From Bacteroidia bacterium (GTDB lineage Bacteria > Bacteroidota > Bacteroidia > Bacteroidales > Azobacteroidaceae), in the NCBI GenBank assembly GCA_025999115.1, contig BNWW01000001.1, positions 1 to 64,000 on the forward strand: a stretch of 64,000 nt of DNA, given 5' to 3'. The notes beneath the pieces were generated by a model. That model was not told where the DNA came from. It worked only from the letters and a program-made list of their open reading frames with translations, and made no database searches. How positions within the stretch are numbered: position 1 is the first letter of the stretch; every line of letters begins with the position of its first letter. Made by a program: the position numbers and the translations under genes. Positions 35,935 through 43,620 of the stretch are shown piece after piece.

Positions 35935-36357
35935 ATGAAGCAATTAGTTGCATTATTATGTATGGCGTTGGCGCTTACTTGTACGGGCGTTGTGAACGCA
36001 CAAGACTTAAAGAGTAAGAAAGAGTTAAGTAACCAATACAAGTCTGAAATTGAGGTCATAAAGTCTGAAATTAAAACATTGAAATTGAAATTGAAAACAG
36101 ACAAGGACAATGTTGGCTTAAAAGCGGCGCTGAAAGAAAAAACGGAAGCCCAGAAGGTGGTGAAAGGCAAGAAATCCGCAATCGATAAGGCGATAAAGAA
36201 TCAAAAAGCGTCGGAAAGAGCGGCTGCAAAAGCGGTTAAGGCGCAGCAAAAAGCAGAAAAAGCGGCGAAGGCTCAACAAAAGGCGGCTAAAGCGAAGCAA
36301 AAAGCAGCTAAAGAGGCAAAGCAAAAAGCAGAACGTGCAGCTAAAGCAGTTGCCTAA
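35935..36357 (+). CDS. Exported lysine/alanine-rich coiled-coil protein
   Basis: 140 residues. Signal peptide (LVALLCMALALTCTGVVNAQ) then about 120 residues almost free of aromatic residues. The first half is a heptad-like coiled coil (KSEIEVIKSEIKTLKLKLKT). The second half is runs of KAQQKAEKAAKAQQKAAKAK, resembling histone H1-like or TolA-like low-complexity tails. Strongly basic (pI well above 10 by inspection). Possible roles: envelope spacer, nucleic-acid or LPS binding. Its end overlaps the convergent lactonase gene. Confidence 0.8.
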   Translation: MKQLVALLCMALALTCTGVVNAQDLKSKKELSNQYKSEIEVIKSEIKTLKLKLKTDKDNVGLKAALKEKTEAQKVVKGKKSAIDKAIKNQKASERAAAKAVKAQQKAEKAAKAQQKAAKAKQKAAKEAKQKAERAAKAVA

Positions 36358-37396
36358 CCCACTTCAAACAAACCGGTTTATCCAATTGAATAGCTTTTCC
36401 GGTATCTTGCAATAGTCCGGTTTCTTTATTTACGGCAAATATTTGGATGTTGTTGCTGTCGCGATTGGCGCACAAAAGAAACTGTCCGTCAGGAGAAAAA
36501 ATAAAATTCCGTGGATGAATGCCGGTTTCCTGATAGCCAATACGTGTCAATTGACCGCTTTCGGGATGAATTGAAAAGATAGCAATGCCATCGGCTTTCA
36601 GGCGATTAGAAGTATAAAGAAATTTGCCGTCGGGAGAGATGTGAATGTCGGCGCTTCCTTTACCTCCTGTGCCCGGAGTGGTGTCGGAAGCGATGTATTG
36701 AATGGCGGAAAGTTTGCCGTTGCTTTGTTCAAAAACAGTAACCGTTCCGGCTAATTCGTTGATACTGTACAGGTATTTTCCATTCGGATGAAATGCCAGA
36801 TGTCGTGGGCCTGAACCGGATTCCAAATCCGTCGTTTTTTCTTCGTCTTCAATCAGAAACGTTTCGCTTGCATTCGGTTGAATGTTGAATTTATAAATCT
36901 TGTCTTTTCCCAAATCGGTGGCGAGCAACCCTTTTTCATCCGGAGAAAATGCGACGGTATGCATGTGCGAAACTTTTTTATCCGTATTCATATTGATGAG
37001 TTGGGTGATGGGCCGGATGCTCCCGTCTTCATTCAGCGGAAAAACCGAAATACTTCCGCCGTTGTAATTAGCCGTTACAATAAATGTTTTTTCTTTATTG
37101 ATATTTATAAAACAAGGGTCTGCGCCTTCCGTCGGTTGGGAATTTAGAAGCGTTAAAGTGGCAGCCGGTTTGTCGAACCGAAAAGCGCTTACGGCGCCAT
37201 CCGATGTTTCATTGACCGAATAAACGAATTGTTCATCAGGCGAAACAACCAGATAAGAGGGATTTACAACACCTTTGATGTCGCTTAAATATTCAAAATC
37301 GCCGGATTGAGGATTGAAATCATACACGGAAATGCCGGGCGTTGTTCCGTCGGAATAAGCGCCGACCAATAAATAAAGTGATATTATTTTTTTCAT
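36341..37396 (-). CDS. Lactonase family protein (6-phosphogluconolactonase-like beta-propeller)
   Basis: 351 residues forming a seven-bladed propeller: LLVGAYSDGTTPGISVYDF, blade repeats of the type HPNGKYLYSINELAGTVTVF and SPDGKFLYTSNRLKADGI, SPDGQFLLCANRDSNNIQIF. This is the Pgl/3-carboxymuconate cyclase-like family, which hydrolyses 6-phosphogluconolactone in the pentose phosphate pathway or related lactones. The start is short with little signal peptide; the frame stays open for 50 codons upstream but without a start codon. Converges on the coiled-coil gene with a 17-bp overlap. Confidence 0.9.
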   Translation of the reverse strand: MKKIISLYLLVGAYSDGTTPGISVYDFNPQSGDFEYLSDIKGVVNPSYLVVSPDEQFVYSVNETSDGAVSAFRFDKPAATLTLLNSQPTEGADPCFININKEKTFIVTANYNGGSISVFPLNEDGSIRPITQLINMNTDKKVSHMHTVAFSPDEKGLLATDLGKDKIYKFNIQPNASETFLIEDEEKTTDLESGSGPRHLAFHPNGKYLYSINELAGTVTVFEQSNGKLSAIQYIASDTTPGTGGKGSADIHISPDGKFLYTSNRLKADGIAIFSIHPESGQLTRIGYQETGIHPRNFIFSPDGQFLLCANRDSNNIQIFAVNKETGLLQDTGKAIQLDKPVCLKWVRQLL

Positions 37397-37546
37397 GGAA
37401 TAAAAATTGAAACTTGCTAATTCTTGATCACTTTTCTCAAATGCTTGTTCTATCCTGCGCTTGACCGAGTTTTTTATTTCCTCCTCGCGGCTTCTGCTAT
37501 CCGGTGTGTCTTGAAAAGGTATTCCCTCGCTTTTACACGCATGTAT

Positions 37547-37654
37547 TTACAATAAATCCGTAATCTCTTTGGAATCCTTTATGGTTTCCCTAAGTTTACT
37601 CAAATATTCAATATCCTTTAGCGCACTTGTCAATTGTTTTTTATTGTGTATCAT
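37547..37654 (-). pseudogene. Antitoxin-like remnant downstream of the DUF6932 pseudogene
   Basis: 35-residue ORF MIHNKKQLTSALKDIEYLSK... ending in TAA, overlapping the DUF6932 stop by ATGA. Beyond the TAA the frame continues open (CKSEGIPFQDTPDSRSREEE) into the lactonase start, which suggests loss by a nonsense mutation. The start resembles small XRE-type antitoxins; assignment is weak. Confidence 0.4.
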
Positions 37655-38042
37655 TGTTTATCCAATTTAATTTTTACAATTCCTTTTTTATTTTCTTTAC
37701 CTCTAATCTGCTGAAAAAAACTTATATAATTGTTTTCATGTCTATCGGCTATTGAAAAAGCATCAAATAAATCTCCTTTATACAACCTTTTTTGTTCTTT
37801 TCTGTCAAACAATGGGTATTGTTGTATTAAATCTTGTAGTTTTGAAGCAGGACATTCAAAGCACGCATCTCAATCACTCGGATTCTATTTTTCTGTAACA
37901 AAACTACCATCAATAATAAATAGCTGAACATCCGGCATCTTGTAAAATATCAATAACCGTTTTTAATCTTTCTAATAGCTCTTTTCTCCTTAATCATTTT
38001 GTATATTCCGGAATCCAATATTCTTTCTTTGTTAAAATTCAT
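37651..38042 (-). pseudogene. DUF6932 (nucleotidyltransferase-like) pseudogene
   Basis: MNFNKERILDSGIYKM from 38042, then after frameshifts ELLERLKTVIDILQDAGCSA and IIDGSFVTEK-stop-NPSD-stop-DACFECP. It ends in frame with LYKGDLFDAFSIADRHENNY, then ISFFQQIRGKENKKGIVK and a TGA at 37651. The GSFVT...NPSDxD pattern is the nucleotidyltransferase-like core of DUF6932. At least two nonsense codons and one frameshift. Such genes pair with small antitoxins; the downstream 35-residue ORF fits that place. Confidence 0.7.
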
Positions 38043-38177
38043 AGTACACAACAATTTTGTTTTGCAAATGTATTGTATAATTATGAGAAATGCAATTATT
38101 TTTGATTTTTATTTGGCTTTTTTTGAAATTAAATAAAATAAACAAATTAACCATCATAAAAGTTGCCCAAAAACGCT

Positions 38178-38702
38178 TCAATACAAAACCAATCCCGAAA
38201 CCCCCGCTAAAACAATCAACAATATCGGATGAATTTTCTTAAACCAAAGAAGTAAAAAAGCGATTCCAAATAATATAAAACTTTTATAATCGATAAAATT
38301 CGCCGGAGTCATCAATAACAATGCAGCCGAGGCAATCAAGCCGACAGTAGCCGGTCGTAAGCCCTTAAAAGCATTTTCAATGTATGGATTGGAACGGAAT
38401 TTTTGGTATGTTTTGGCAATGATCAATACGATGATGAACGAAGGGAGCGAAACCGCAAAAGTAGCCGTAATCGCCCCGAACACATTTCCCGTAACGGTAT
38501 AACCGATATAAGTCGCCGAATTAATCCCAATCGGGCCGGGCGTCATCTGCGAAATCGCCACAATATCGGTAAATTCCGACAAACTCAACCATTGGTATTT
38601 TTCGATCACTTCGTGTTGAATGAGCGACAATAGTGCGTATCCCCCGCCGAAGCCAAAAAGTCCGATTTTGAAGTAAGTCCAAAATAATTGCAGGTAAATC
38701 AT
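38178..38702 (-). CDS. Half-size chromate transporter (CHR family)
   Basis: 174 residues, a single CHR domain with about five or six helices: KIGLFGFGGGYALLSLIQHE, ISQMTPGPIGINSATYIGY, and GLRPATVGLIASAALLL. Short-chain ChrA proteins normally come as adjacent pairs; no second half lies next to it in this window. The promoter box TACTTTTG (38714-38707) ends five bases before the ATG, so the mRNA is probably leaderless or nearly so. Substrate may be chromate or an unrelated anion. Confidence 0.88.
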   Translation of the reverse strand: MIYLQLFWTYFKIGLFGFGGGYALLSLIQHEVIEKYQWLSLSEFTDIVAISQMTPGPIGINSATYIGYTVTGNVFGAITATFAVSLPSFIIVLIIAKTYQKFRSNPYIENAFKGLRPATVGLIASAALLLMTPANFIDYKSFILFGIAFLLLWFKKIHPILLIVLAGVSGLVLY

Positions 38703-38706
38703 CCGG

Positions 38707-38735
38707 CAAAAGTATTAATTTTTTATGTAACTTTG
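38707..38735. promoter_or_regulatory. Divergent promoter boxes, chrA-like and rfbD
   Basis: TACTTTTG on the minus strand (38714-38707) and TAACTTTG on the plus strand (38728-38735), the latter 21 nt before the rfbD ATG. Confidence 0.55.
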
Positions 38736-38755
38736 CAAATTCAACGAATAAAACA

Positions 38756-39634
38756 ATGATAAAAAACATTCTTATCACAGGAGTAAAAGGCCAATTAGGC
38801 AGCGAATTAAGTAATCTTTTCGGCAATTATCCCGAATTTCGATTTTTTCCAACCGATGTGGATACATTGGATTTAACCGATAAACAAGCGGTTAGCGATT
38901 TTGTACATCAAAATCAAATCGATTATATCGTGAATTGCGCCGCTTATACCGCAGTGGACAAAGCGGAAGATGATGCGGATTTGTGTTACAAAATCAATCG
39001 CGACGCCGTACAAAATCTGGCGGAAGCGGCTCGCGGAAAAGCGAAAATCCTCCATATTTCCACCGATTATGTGTTTGACGGCGGCGGCAATCGTCCTTAT
39101 CTCGAAAGTGACCCAACCAATCCGCAATCGGTTTACGGAAAGAGCAAACGCGAAGGCGAAGAACTGCTTTTGCAAATTTGTCCCGAAAGTATCGTGGTCA
39201 GAACCGCTTGGCTTTATTCGATTTACGGCAATAATTTTGTAAAAACCATGATTCGCTTGGGAAACGAACGCCCGGAATTGAATGTGGTTTCCGACCAAAC
39301 GGGAACGCCCACCTATGCCGCCGATTTGGCGCAAGCCTTGTTGTCCATCCTTGTTTTTTCGGAAAAAAATCAAACATTTCCGGCCGGCATTTATCATTAT
39401 AGCAACGAAGGCATTACTTCGTGGTTTGAATTTACGCAGAAAATTCATCAATTGGCCGGCATAACGACCTGTATGGTGCATCCGATTCCAACTTCTCAAT
39501 ATCCCACACGGGCGAAACGGCCGATGTACAGCGTGTTGGATAAAACGAAAATCAAACGGACGTTCGGACTTTCGGTTCCCGCTTGGGAGGATAGTTTGGC
39601 GAAATGTGTGGCTTTGCCGGCGCCTACGGCATAA
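38756..39634 (+). CDS. rfbD: dTDP-4-dehydrorhamnose reductase
   Basis: 292 residues, short-chain dehydrogenase fold; last step of dTDP-L-rhamnose synthesis using NAD(P)H. Seen: N-terminal ILITGVKGQLGSELSNLF, NCAAYTAVDKAEDDADLCYK, STDYVFDGGGNRPYLESDPT and the catalytic YGKSKREGE (YxxxK). Complete. No rfbA, B or C in the window. It supplies rhamnose for surface glycans, possibly those made by the cluster at 53.5-61.3 kb. Confidence 0.93.
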   Translation: MIKNILITGVKGQLGSELSNLFGNYPEFRFFPTDVDTLDLTDKQAVSDFVHQNQIDYIVNCAAYTAVDKAEDDADLCYKINRDAVQNLAEAARGKAKILHISTDYVFDGGGNRPYLESDPTNPQSVYGKSKREGEELLLQICPESIVVRTAWLYSIYGNNFVKTMIRLGNERPELNVVSDQTGTPTYAADLAQALLSILVFSEKNQTFPAGIYHYSNEGITSWFEFTQKIHQLAGITTCMVHPIPTSQYPTRAKRPMYSVLDKTKIKRTFGLSVPAWEDSLAKCVALPAPTA

Positions 39635-39697
39635 ATCATAAAATAGGATAATACAAAACTTTGTCGTAAATTTGCGACTACAATACAATCTCAAAAT

Positions 39698-40033
39698 ATG
39701 GAAAGCAAACGTCTTCAAAAAATAGAACGCCTGATTCAGAAAGAATTGAGCGAAATTTTCTTGTTGCAAACCAAACAGTTAGCAGGCGTCATGGTGTCGG
39801 TTACCAAAGTGCGGATGAGTCCCGATTTGGGCTTGGCAAAAGCGTATTTAAGCATTTTCCCATCGGAACGGTCGCAGGAACTGCTCGAAAATATCCATCA
39901 AAACAAAAAATCAATCCGTTTCGATTTGGGTAGCCGCATCGGTAAACAAGTGCGCCGCATCCCCGAATTGGCTTTCTTTTTAGACGATTCGATTGATTAT
40001 TTAGAAAAAATCGACAACTTACTGAGTCAGTGA
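39698..40033 (+). CDS. rbfA: Ribosome-binding factor A
   Basis: 111 residues, KH-like fold assisting 30S maturation. Seen: RLQKIERLIQKELSEIFLLQ, VSVTKVRMSPDLGLAKAYLS and the C-terminal RRIPELAFFLDDSIDYLEKI. The -7 box TAAATTTG is at 39667-39674. The permease gene starts within its stop codon (GTGA overlap), an arrangement common in Bacteroidales. Confidence 0.95.
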   Translation: MESKRLQKIERLIQKELSEIFLLQTKQLAGVMVSVTKVRMSPDLGLAKAYLSIFPSERSQELLENIHQNKKSIRFDLGSRIGKQVRRIPELAFFLDDSIDYLEKIDNLLSQ

Positions 40034-41271
40034 ATCCGTCGTTCTACATAGCCAAGCGCTATCTTTTTTCGAAAAAGTCGCACAACGCCATTAATATTAT
40101 TTCGATGGTCGCGGTTTGCGGATTGACGATCGCCACGCTCGCTACCGTCTGCACACTCTCCGTTTTCAACGGCTTTCGCGAATTTGGGGCGACCATGTTC
40201 AGCACTTTCGATCCCGAATTGAAAATTACGCCCGTTAGCGGGAAAGTGTTTCATCCCGATACGGATAAATTCCTTGAAATCAAAAATTTACCCGAAATAG
40301 ACGTGATTTCCGAAACCCTCGAAGATAACGCTTTGCTTGTCTATCGCGAACGACAAACGCCGATTATCCTGAAAGGCGTTTCTGGCAATTTTGCGCAATT
40401 GGTGCCGATCGAACGGGCGATTTTCGGAGAACAACTGAAACTGACCAACGAAACCTCTTCTTTAGCCACTTTGGGCATTGGCGTGGGAGCCGTATTGGGC
40501 GTAAACGCCAATTTCATTTTCCCGATGGAAATTTATGCGCCGAAACGCAATGTGAAAGTGAATATGACCAATCCTTTGGCCAATTTTAATCCCGAATACG
40601 TCTATATCGGCGATTTGTTTATGACCAACGAACAAATTTACGACGATAATTACGTTTTGGTTCCGATCGACTTGGCGCGCCGTTTACTGGATTACGAAAC
40701 GGAAGTCAGTGCGCTGGAAATCAAACTGAAAGCGAATGTTTCGCTCTCCGAAACCAAACAGAAAATCCGGCAAATCGCAGGAGCGGAATTTCACGTAAAA
40801 GACCGTTTTGAGCAACAGGAAGAAGCTTTTCGGATGATCAGTATCGAAAAATGGGTAACGTTCCTGATGCTGTGTTTTATTTTGCTGATTGCCGCTTTCA
40901 ACCTGATCGGTTCGCTTTCGATGCTCATCGTGGATAAACAAAAAGACATCACTACCTTGCGCAATTTGGGCGCCGGTCAAAGTCTGATTTCCCGCATTTT
41001 CCTTTTTGAAGGATGGATGATTTCGGCCGCCGGAGCGATCACCGGTCTTGTTTTGGGTGTTTTACTTTGTCTCGGACAACAATATTTCGGATGGATCAAA
41101 CTTGGCGCCGGCGGAATGTTTGCCGTGGATGCTTATCCCGTCAAAGTGGAAATATTCGATTTGCTCATTATTTTCGCAGCCGTATTGACAATCGGCTTTT
41201 TGGCGGTTATCTATCCGGTGTGGTATTGGATAAAAACGACAAAAACGCCGGTATTCTCTAAAACGATTTAA
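40030..41271 (+). CDS. LolC/LolE-type lipoprotein-releasing permease
   Basis: 413 residues, FtsX/MacB-type ABC permease: one N-terminal helix (AINIISMVAVCGLTIATLAT), a large periplasmic domain (about 60-270), and three C-terminal helices with FLMLCFILLIAAFNLIGSLS, DITTLRNLGAGQSLISRIFL and a final helix before YPVWYWIKTTKT. Start GTG at 40030, in a 4-bp overlap with rbfA. The last 14 bp overlap convergent trpS. With LolD, encoded elsewhere, it would release outer-membrane lipoproteins. Confidence 0.9.
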   Translation: MNPSFYIAKRYLFSKKSHNAINIISMVAVCGLTIATLATVCTLSVFNGFREFGATMFSTFDPELKITPVSGKVFHPDTDKFLEIKNLPEIDVISETLEDNALLVYRERQTPIILKGVSGNFAQLVPIERAIFGEQLKLTNETSSLATLGIGVGAVLGVNANFIFPMEIYAPKRNVKVNMTNPLANFNPEYVYIGDLFMTNEQIYDDNYVLVPIDLARRLLDYETEVSALEIKLKANVSLSETKQKIRQIAGAEFHVKDRFEQQEEAFRMISIEKWVTFLMLCFILLIAAFNLIGSLSMLIVDKQKDITTLRNLGAGQSLISRIFLFEGWMISAAGAITGLVLGVLLCLGQQYFGWIKLGAGGMFAVDAYPVKVEIFDLLIIFAAVLTIGFLAVIYPVWYWIKTTKTPVFSKTI

Positions 41272-42250
41272 ATCCCATAATTTCCCGTACATCCCGTAGC
41301 GTTTTACTTGCACTTTCGCGGGCTTTTTCGGCACCTTCTTTCGTTACTTTACGCAAATAAGCATCGTCGTTTTTGATGTCGTTGATGCGTTCGCGAATGG
41401 GCGTAGTAACTTTGATAATATCTTCGGCCAACTGTTTTTTGAGATTGCCATACCATTTGGTTTCGCCGGTATTCCAAAGATTATCGTAATACGCCACCAC
41501 TTCGGGAGTGGAAACTATTTTCAAGATGGTAAACAAGTTTTCGATGTAATCGGGTTTGGGTGTGTTGAGGCCTTCGGGGCCGTTGTCGGTCAGTGCGCCT
41601 TTCACTTTCTTTTCGATGGCTTTCGGCTCGTCGATCAAGTAGATGCAATTGCCTTCCGATTTACCCATTTTGCCGCTGCCGTCCAATCCGGGGATTTTAA
41701 TCAATTCGTGTCCGTAAATAAACGGAGTGGGAAGTTTGAAATATTCCACGCCGTATTTGTGGTTGAAACGATTGGCATAATTGCGAGTCATTTCCAAATG
41801 TTGCTCCTGATCTTTTCCAACCGGAACATAATCGGCATTGTGAATCAAAATATCGGTCGCCATCAACACGGGATAAGTAAGCAAACCGGCATTCACATTG
41901 TTCGGATTTTGCCGCGCTTTTTCCTTGAACGAAACGGTTTTTTCCAATTCGCCCAGATAGGCATGCATATTCAACAGAAGGTATAATTCGGCGATTTCCG
42001 GCACATCGCTTTGGAGGTAAATCACAGCTTTTTCGGGATCCAAACCGCAGGCTAAGTATTCCGAAAGCACATTGCGAACATTTTCGTGCAACAATTTCGG
42101 ATCGGGATGCGTGGTCAGCGAATGCCAATCGGCGACAAAGAAAAAACACTTGTGTTCTTCCTGCATTCTCAGGAAGTTGATCAATGCTCCGTAATAATTT
42201 CCCAGATGGAGATTGCCGGTAGGGCGGATGCCGCTCAAAACTGTTTTCAT
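41258..42250 (-). CDS. trpS: Tryptophan--tRNA ligase
   Basis: 330 residues, class I synthetase. HIGH-type motif PTGNLHLGNYYGAL at the start, KMSKS-type GKMGKSEGNCIYL about residue 205, and the AIEKKVKGALTDNGPE segment. Complete. Promoter box TATCTTTG at 42279-42272, about 22 nt upstream of the ATG. Confidence 0.97.
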   Translation of the reverse strand: MKTVLSGIRPTGNLHLGNYYGALINFLRMQEEHKCFFFVADWHSLTTHPDPKLLHENVRNVLSEYLACGLDPEKAVIYLQSDVPEIAELYLLLNMHAYLGELEKTVSFKEKARQNPNNVNAGLLTYPVLMATDILIHNADYVPVGKDQEQHLEMTRNYANRFNHKYGVEYFKLPTPFIYGHELIKIPGLDGSGKMGKSEGNCIYLIDEPKAIEKKVKGALTDNGPEGLNTPKPDYIENLFTILKIVSTPEVVAYYDNLWNTGETKWYGNLKKQLAEDIIKVTTPIRERINDIKNDDAYLRKVTKEGAEKARESASKTLRDVREIMGFKSF

Positions 42251-42399
42251 AAGTTGTTATAAATTGAGCGACAAAGATACGTGAAAAATTTTAATTGAGT
42301 TGTTGAAATCCGAATAAAAAGTATTGGCAATTCGTCATTTTGAAACAAGAAACAGTTAGTTATACCCTAATTTTGAAACAAATATATTATCTTTTCAGA

Positions 42400-42878
42400 A
42401 AATTCAAAAACGACAATTACAAAACTTCGTTATTTTTATGAAGCGAAAATTCCTGATTTATATGTAATTGCAGCAGGCTCGCTGTTGGAAACCATATTGA
42501 GCAAACAAGTTTCGTTTCCTGTGGGCAGGGTGGAATATTTGGCTGTACGACCTTGCGTTTTCAATGAATTTTTGCGGGCTATCGGTGAAACGCAGCTCGA
42601 AAAGGCGTTTACGAAAGTTTACTCACAAGTTATAAGGACGATGTTGAAAAATATGCCCGCAACGAAACTCTGGCGCAAGTGATACGGTATATTTTGCAAG
42701 CAGGTTGGAAATTTGCGGCAGAACGCATTAATTTGGGTGGTTTCGCAGGCTCTTCCTGCAAGACGCGGGAAATGGGCGAAGCGTTTCGCACATTGGAAAA
42801 ACATTCAAACTAATCAACCTGCCGTTTTATTATGTCGGCAGAATAGAAGAATTTTTAAAATCAGAAAATAACAAATGA
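42400..42878 (+). pseudogene. DUF4143-type AAA ATPase remnant
   Basis: Fragments in three frames: KLRYFYEAKIPDLYVIAAGS and LLETILSKQVSFPVGRVEYL to about 42610, then SYKDDVEKYARNETLAQVIR and LQAGWKFAAERINLGGFAGS to a TAA, then TFKLINLPFYYVGRIEEFLK to the TGA at 42876-42878. These are the end of the ATPase domain and part of the C-terminal region of DUF4143-type ATPases. The Walker A part and most of the middle are deleted. An intact family member is at 61954-63159. Confidence 0.7.
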
Positions 42879-42879
42879 T

Positions 42880-42952
42880 ATGACCGATTTCGCTGCTTAT
42901 GACCGATTTCGCTGCTATTGATTTTGAAACCGCTAATCAATACCTTTATTAG
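42880..42952 (+). pseudogene. DEDDh 3'-5' exonuclease N-terminal stub with a 19-bp tandem duplication
   Basis: ATGACCGATTTCGCTGCTT at 42880-42898 is repeated with one change at 42899-42917. From the second ATG the frame reads MTDFAAIDFETANQYLY and stops at 42950-42952. DFET is the ExoI motif of DNA polymerase III epsilon-like exonucleases. The rest of the gene is missing. Confidence 0.55.
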
Positions 42953-43044
42953 CCGTAGTTTGTTGAAAATAAATGATAAGTTTCTGAACTCTTTGGTTCA
43001 ATTCAAAGAAAAATTGTGATTTTGCGAATAATATTTTAAAAATT

Positions 43045-43245
43045 ATGGCTACAACTGAAAATAAACGCGAACTTGATCGCGAAATGCAGAATAAAATGCT
43101 CTTTATGGCTTTTATAATCAGTAAATTTGCTCGCGCATATAAAATGTACAAGCCACAAGCATATTTATATTTGAAAAAATATGGCGGTTTGGATTACCTC
43201 AATGATTGCTGGTGGGCATTACATACCGATAACCCCTATTGGTAG
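43045..43245 (+). pseudogene. DUF3791 gene cut short by the MITE-like element
   Basis: 66 codons. The core KMLFMAFIISKFARAYKMYK and LYLKKYGGLDYLNDCWWALH matches DUF3791, compare 35393-35608. The usual end (xxYVxDDIxxYI) is lacking: the stop TAG (43243-43245) lies inside the terminal repeat of the element at 43241. May still produce a shortened protein. Confidence 0.65.
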
Positions 43246-43478
43246 GGTGTTCAAAATGATGTTCCTATTTTCATTCAAAAAACGAATGATTTAGTTTGTA
43301 TATGACTGGCTATTTGCCGTTTTCCAACTAATACATTCAAGCATTTTGAGAACAATTTTTACATACTCTGTTTTTTGTTAGTCAATATAATTGTAACCAA
43401 TTTACTATTAATATAATATGATGGTTCGTCTATTCAATTTTAAACAAGAAACTGGTACATCATTTTGAACACCCTACC
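43241..43478. mobile_element. 238-bp MITE-like element with 22-bp perfect inverted repeats
   Basis: 43241-43262 (beginning GGTAGGGTGTTCAAAATGA) is exactly reverse-complemented at 43457-43478. The symmetry continues imperfectly outward for about ten bases (ACCCCTATT / ATACGGGGT). No coding capacity inside. It is A/T-rich and interrupts a DUF3791 gene. The cognate transposase is not in the window. Confidence 0.75.
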
Positions 43479-43495
43479 ATACGGGGTGGGTTAAA

Positions 43496-43514
43496 GACCG
43501 TACGGTCTATTTTT
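43496..43514 (+). terminator. Hairpin followed by a T run
   Basis: GACCGTACGGTC (43496-43507) is self-complementary and followed by TATTTTT. Possibly the original terminator of the DUF3791 gene. Confidence 0.5.
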
Positions 43515-43560
43515 AATGCGTTCACCCTGAATATAGCACCTCAAAAAAAGAATTAACATA

Positions 43561-43600
43561 AAAACGGCCGGCATTGCTGTTTTTGCAAATGTGCCGGCCG
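43561..43600 (-). terminator. Terminator of the glycine-rich protein operon
   Basis: CGGCCGGCA (43565-43573) pairs perfectly with TGCCGGCCG (43592-43600). On the minus strand the stem is followed by TTTTATG, about 20 bp after the stop codon at 43621. Confidence 0.8.
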
Positions 43601-43620
43601 CTCTATTAAACTGTTTCTAT

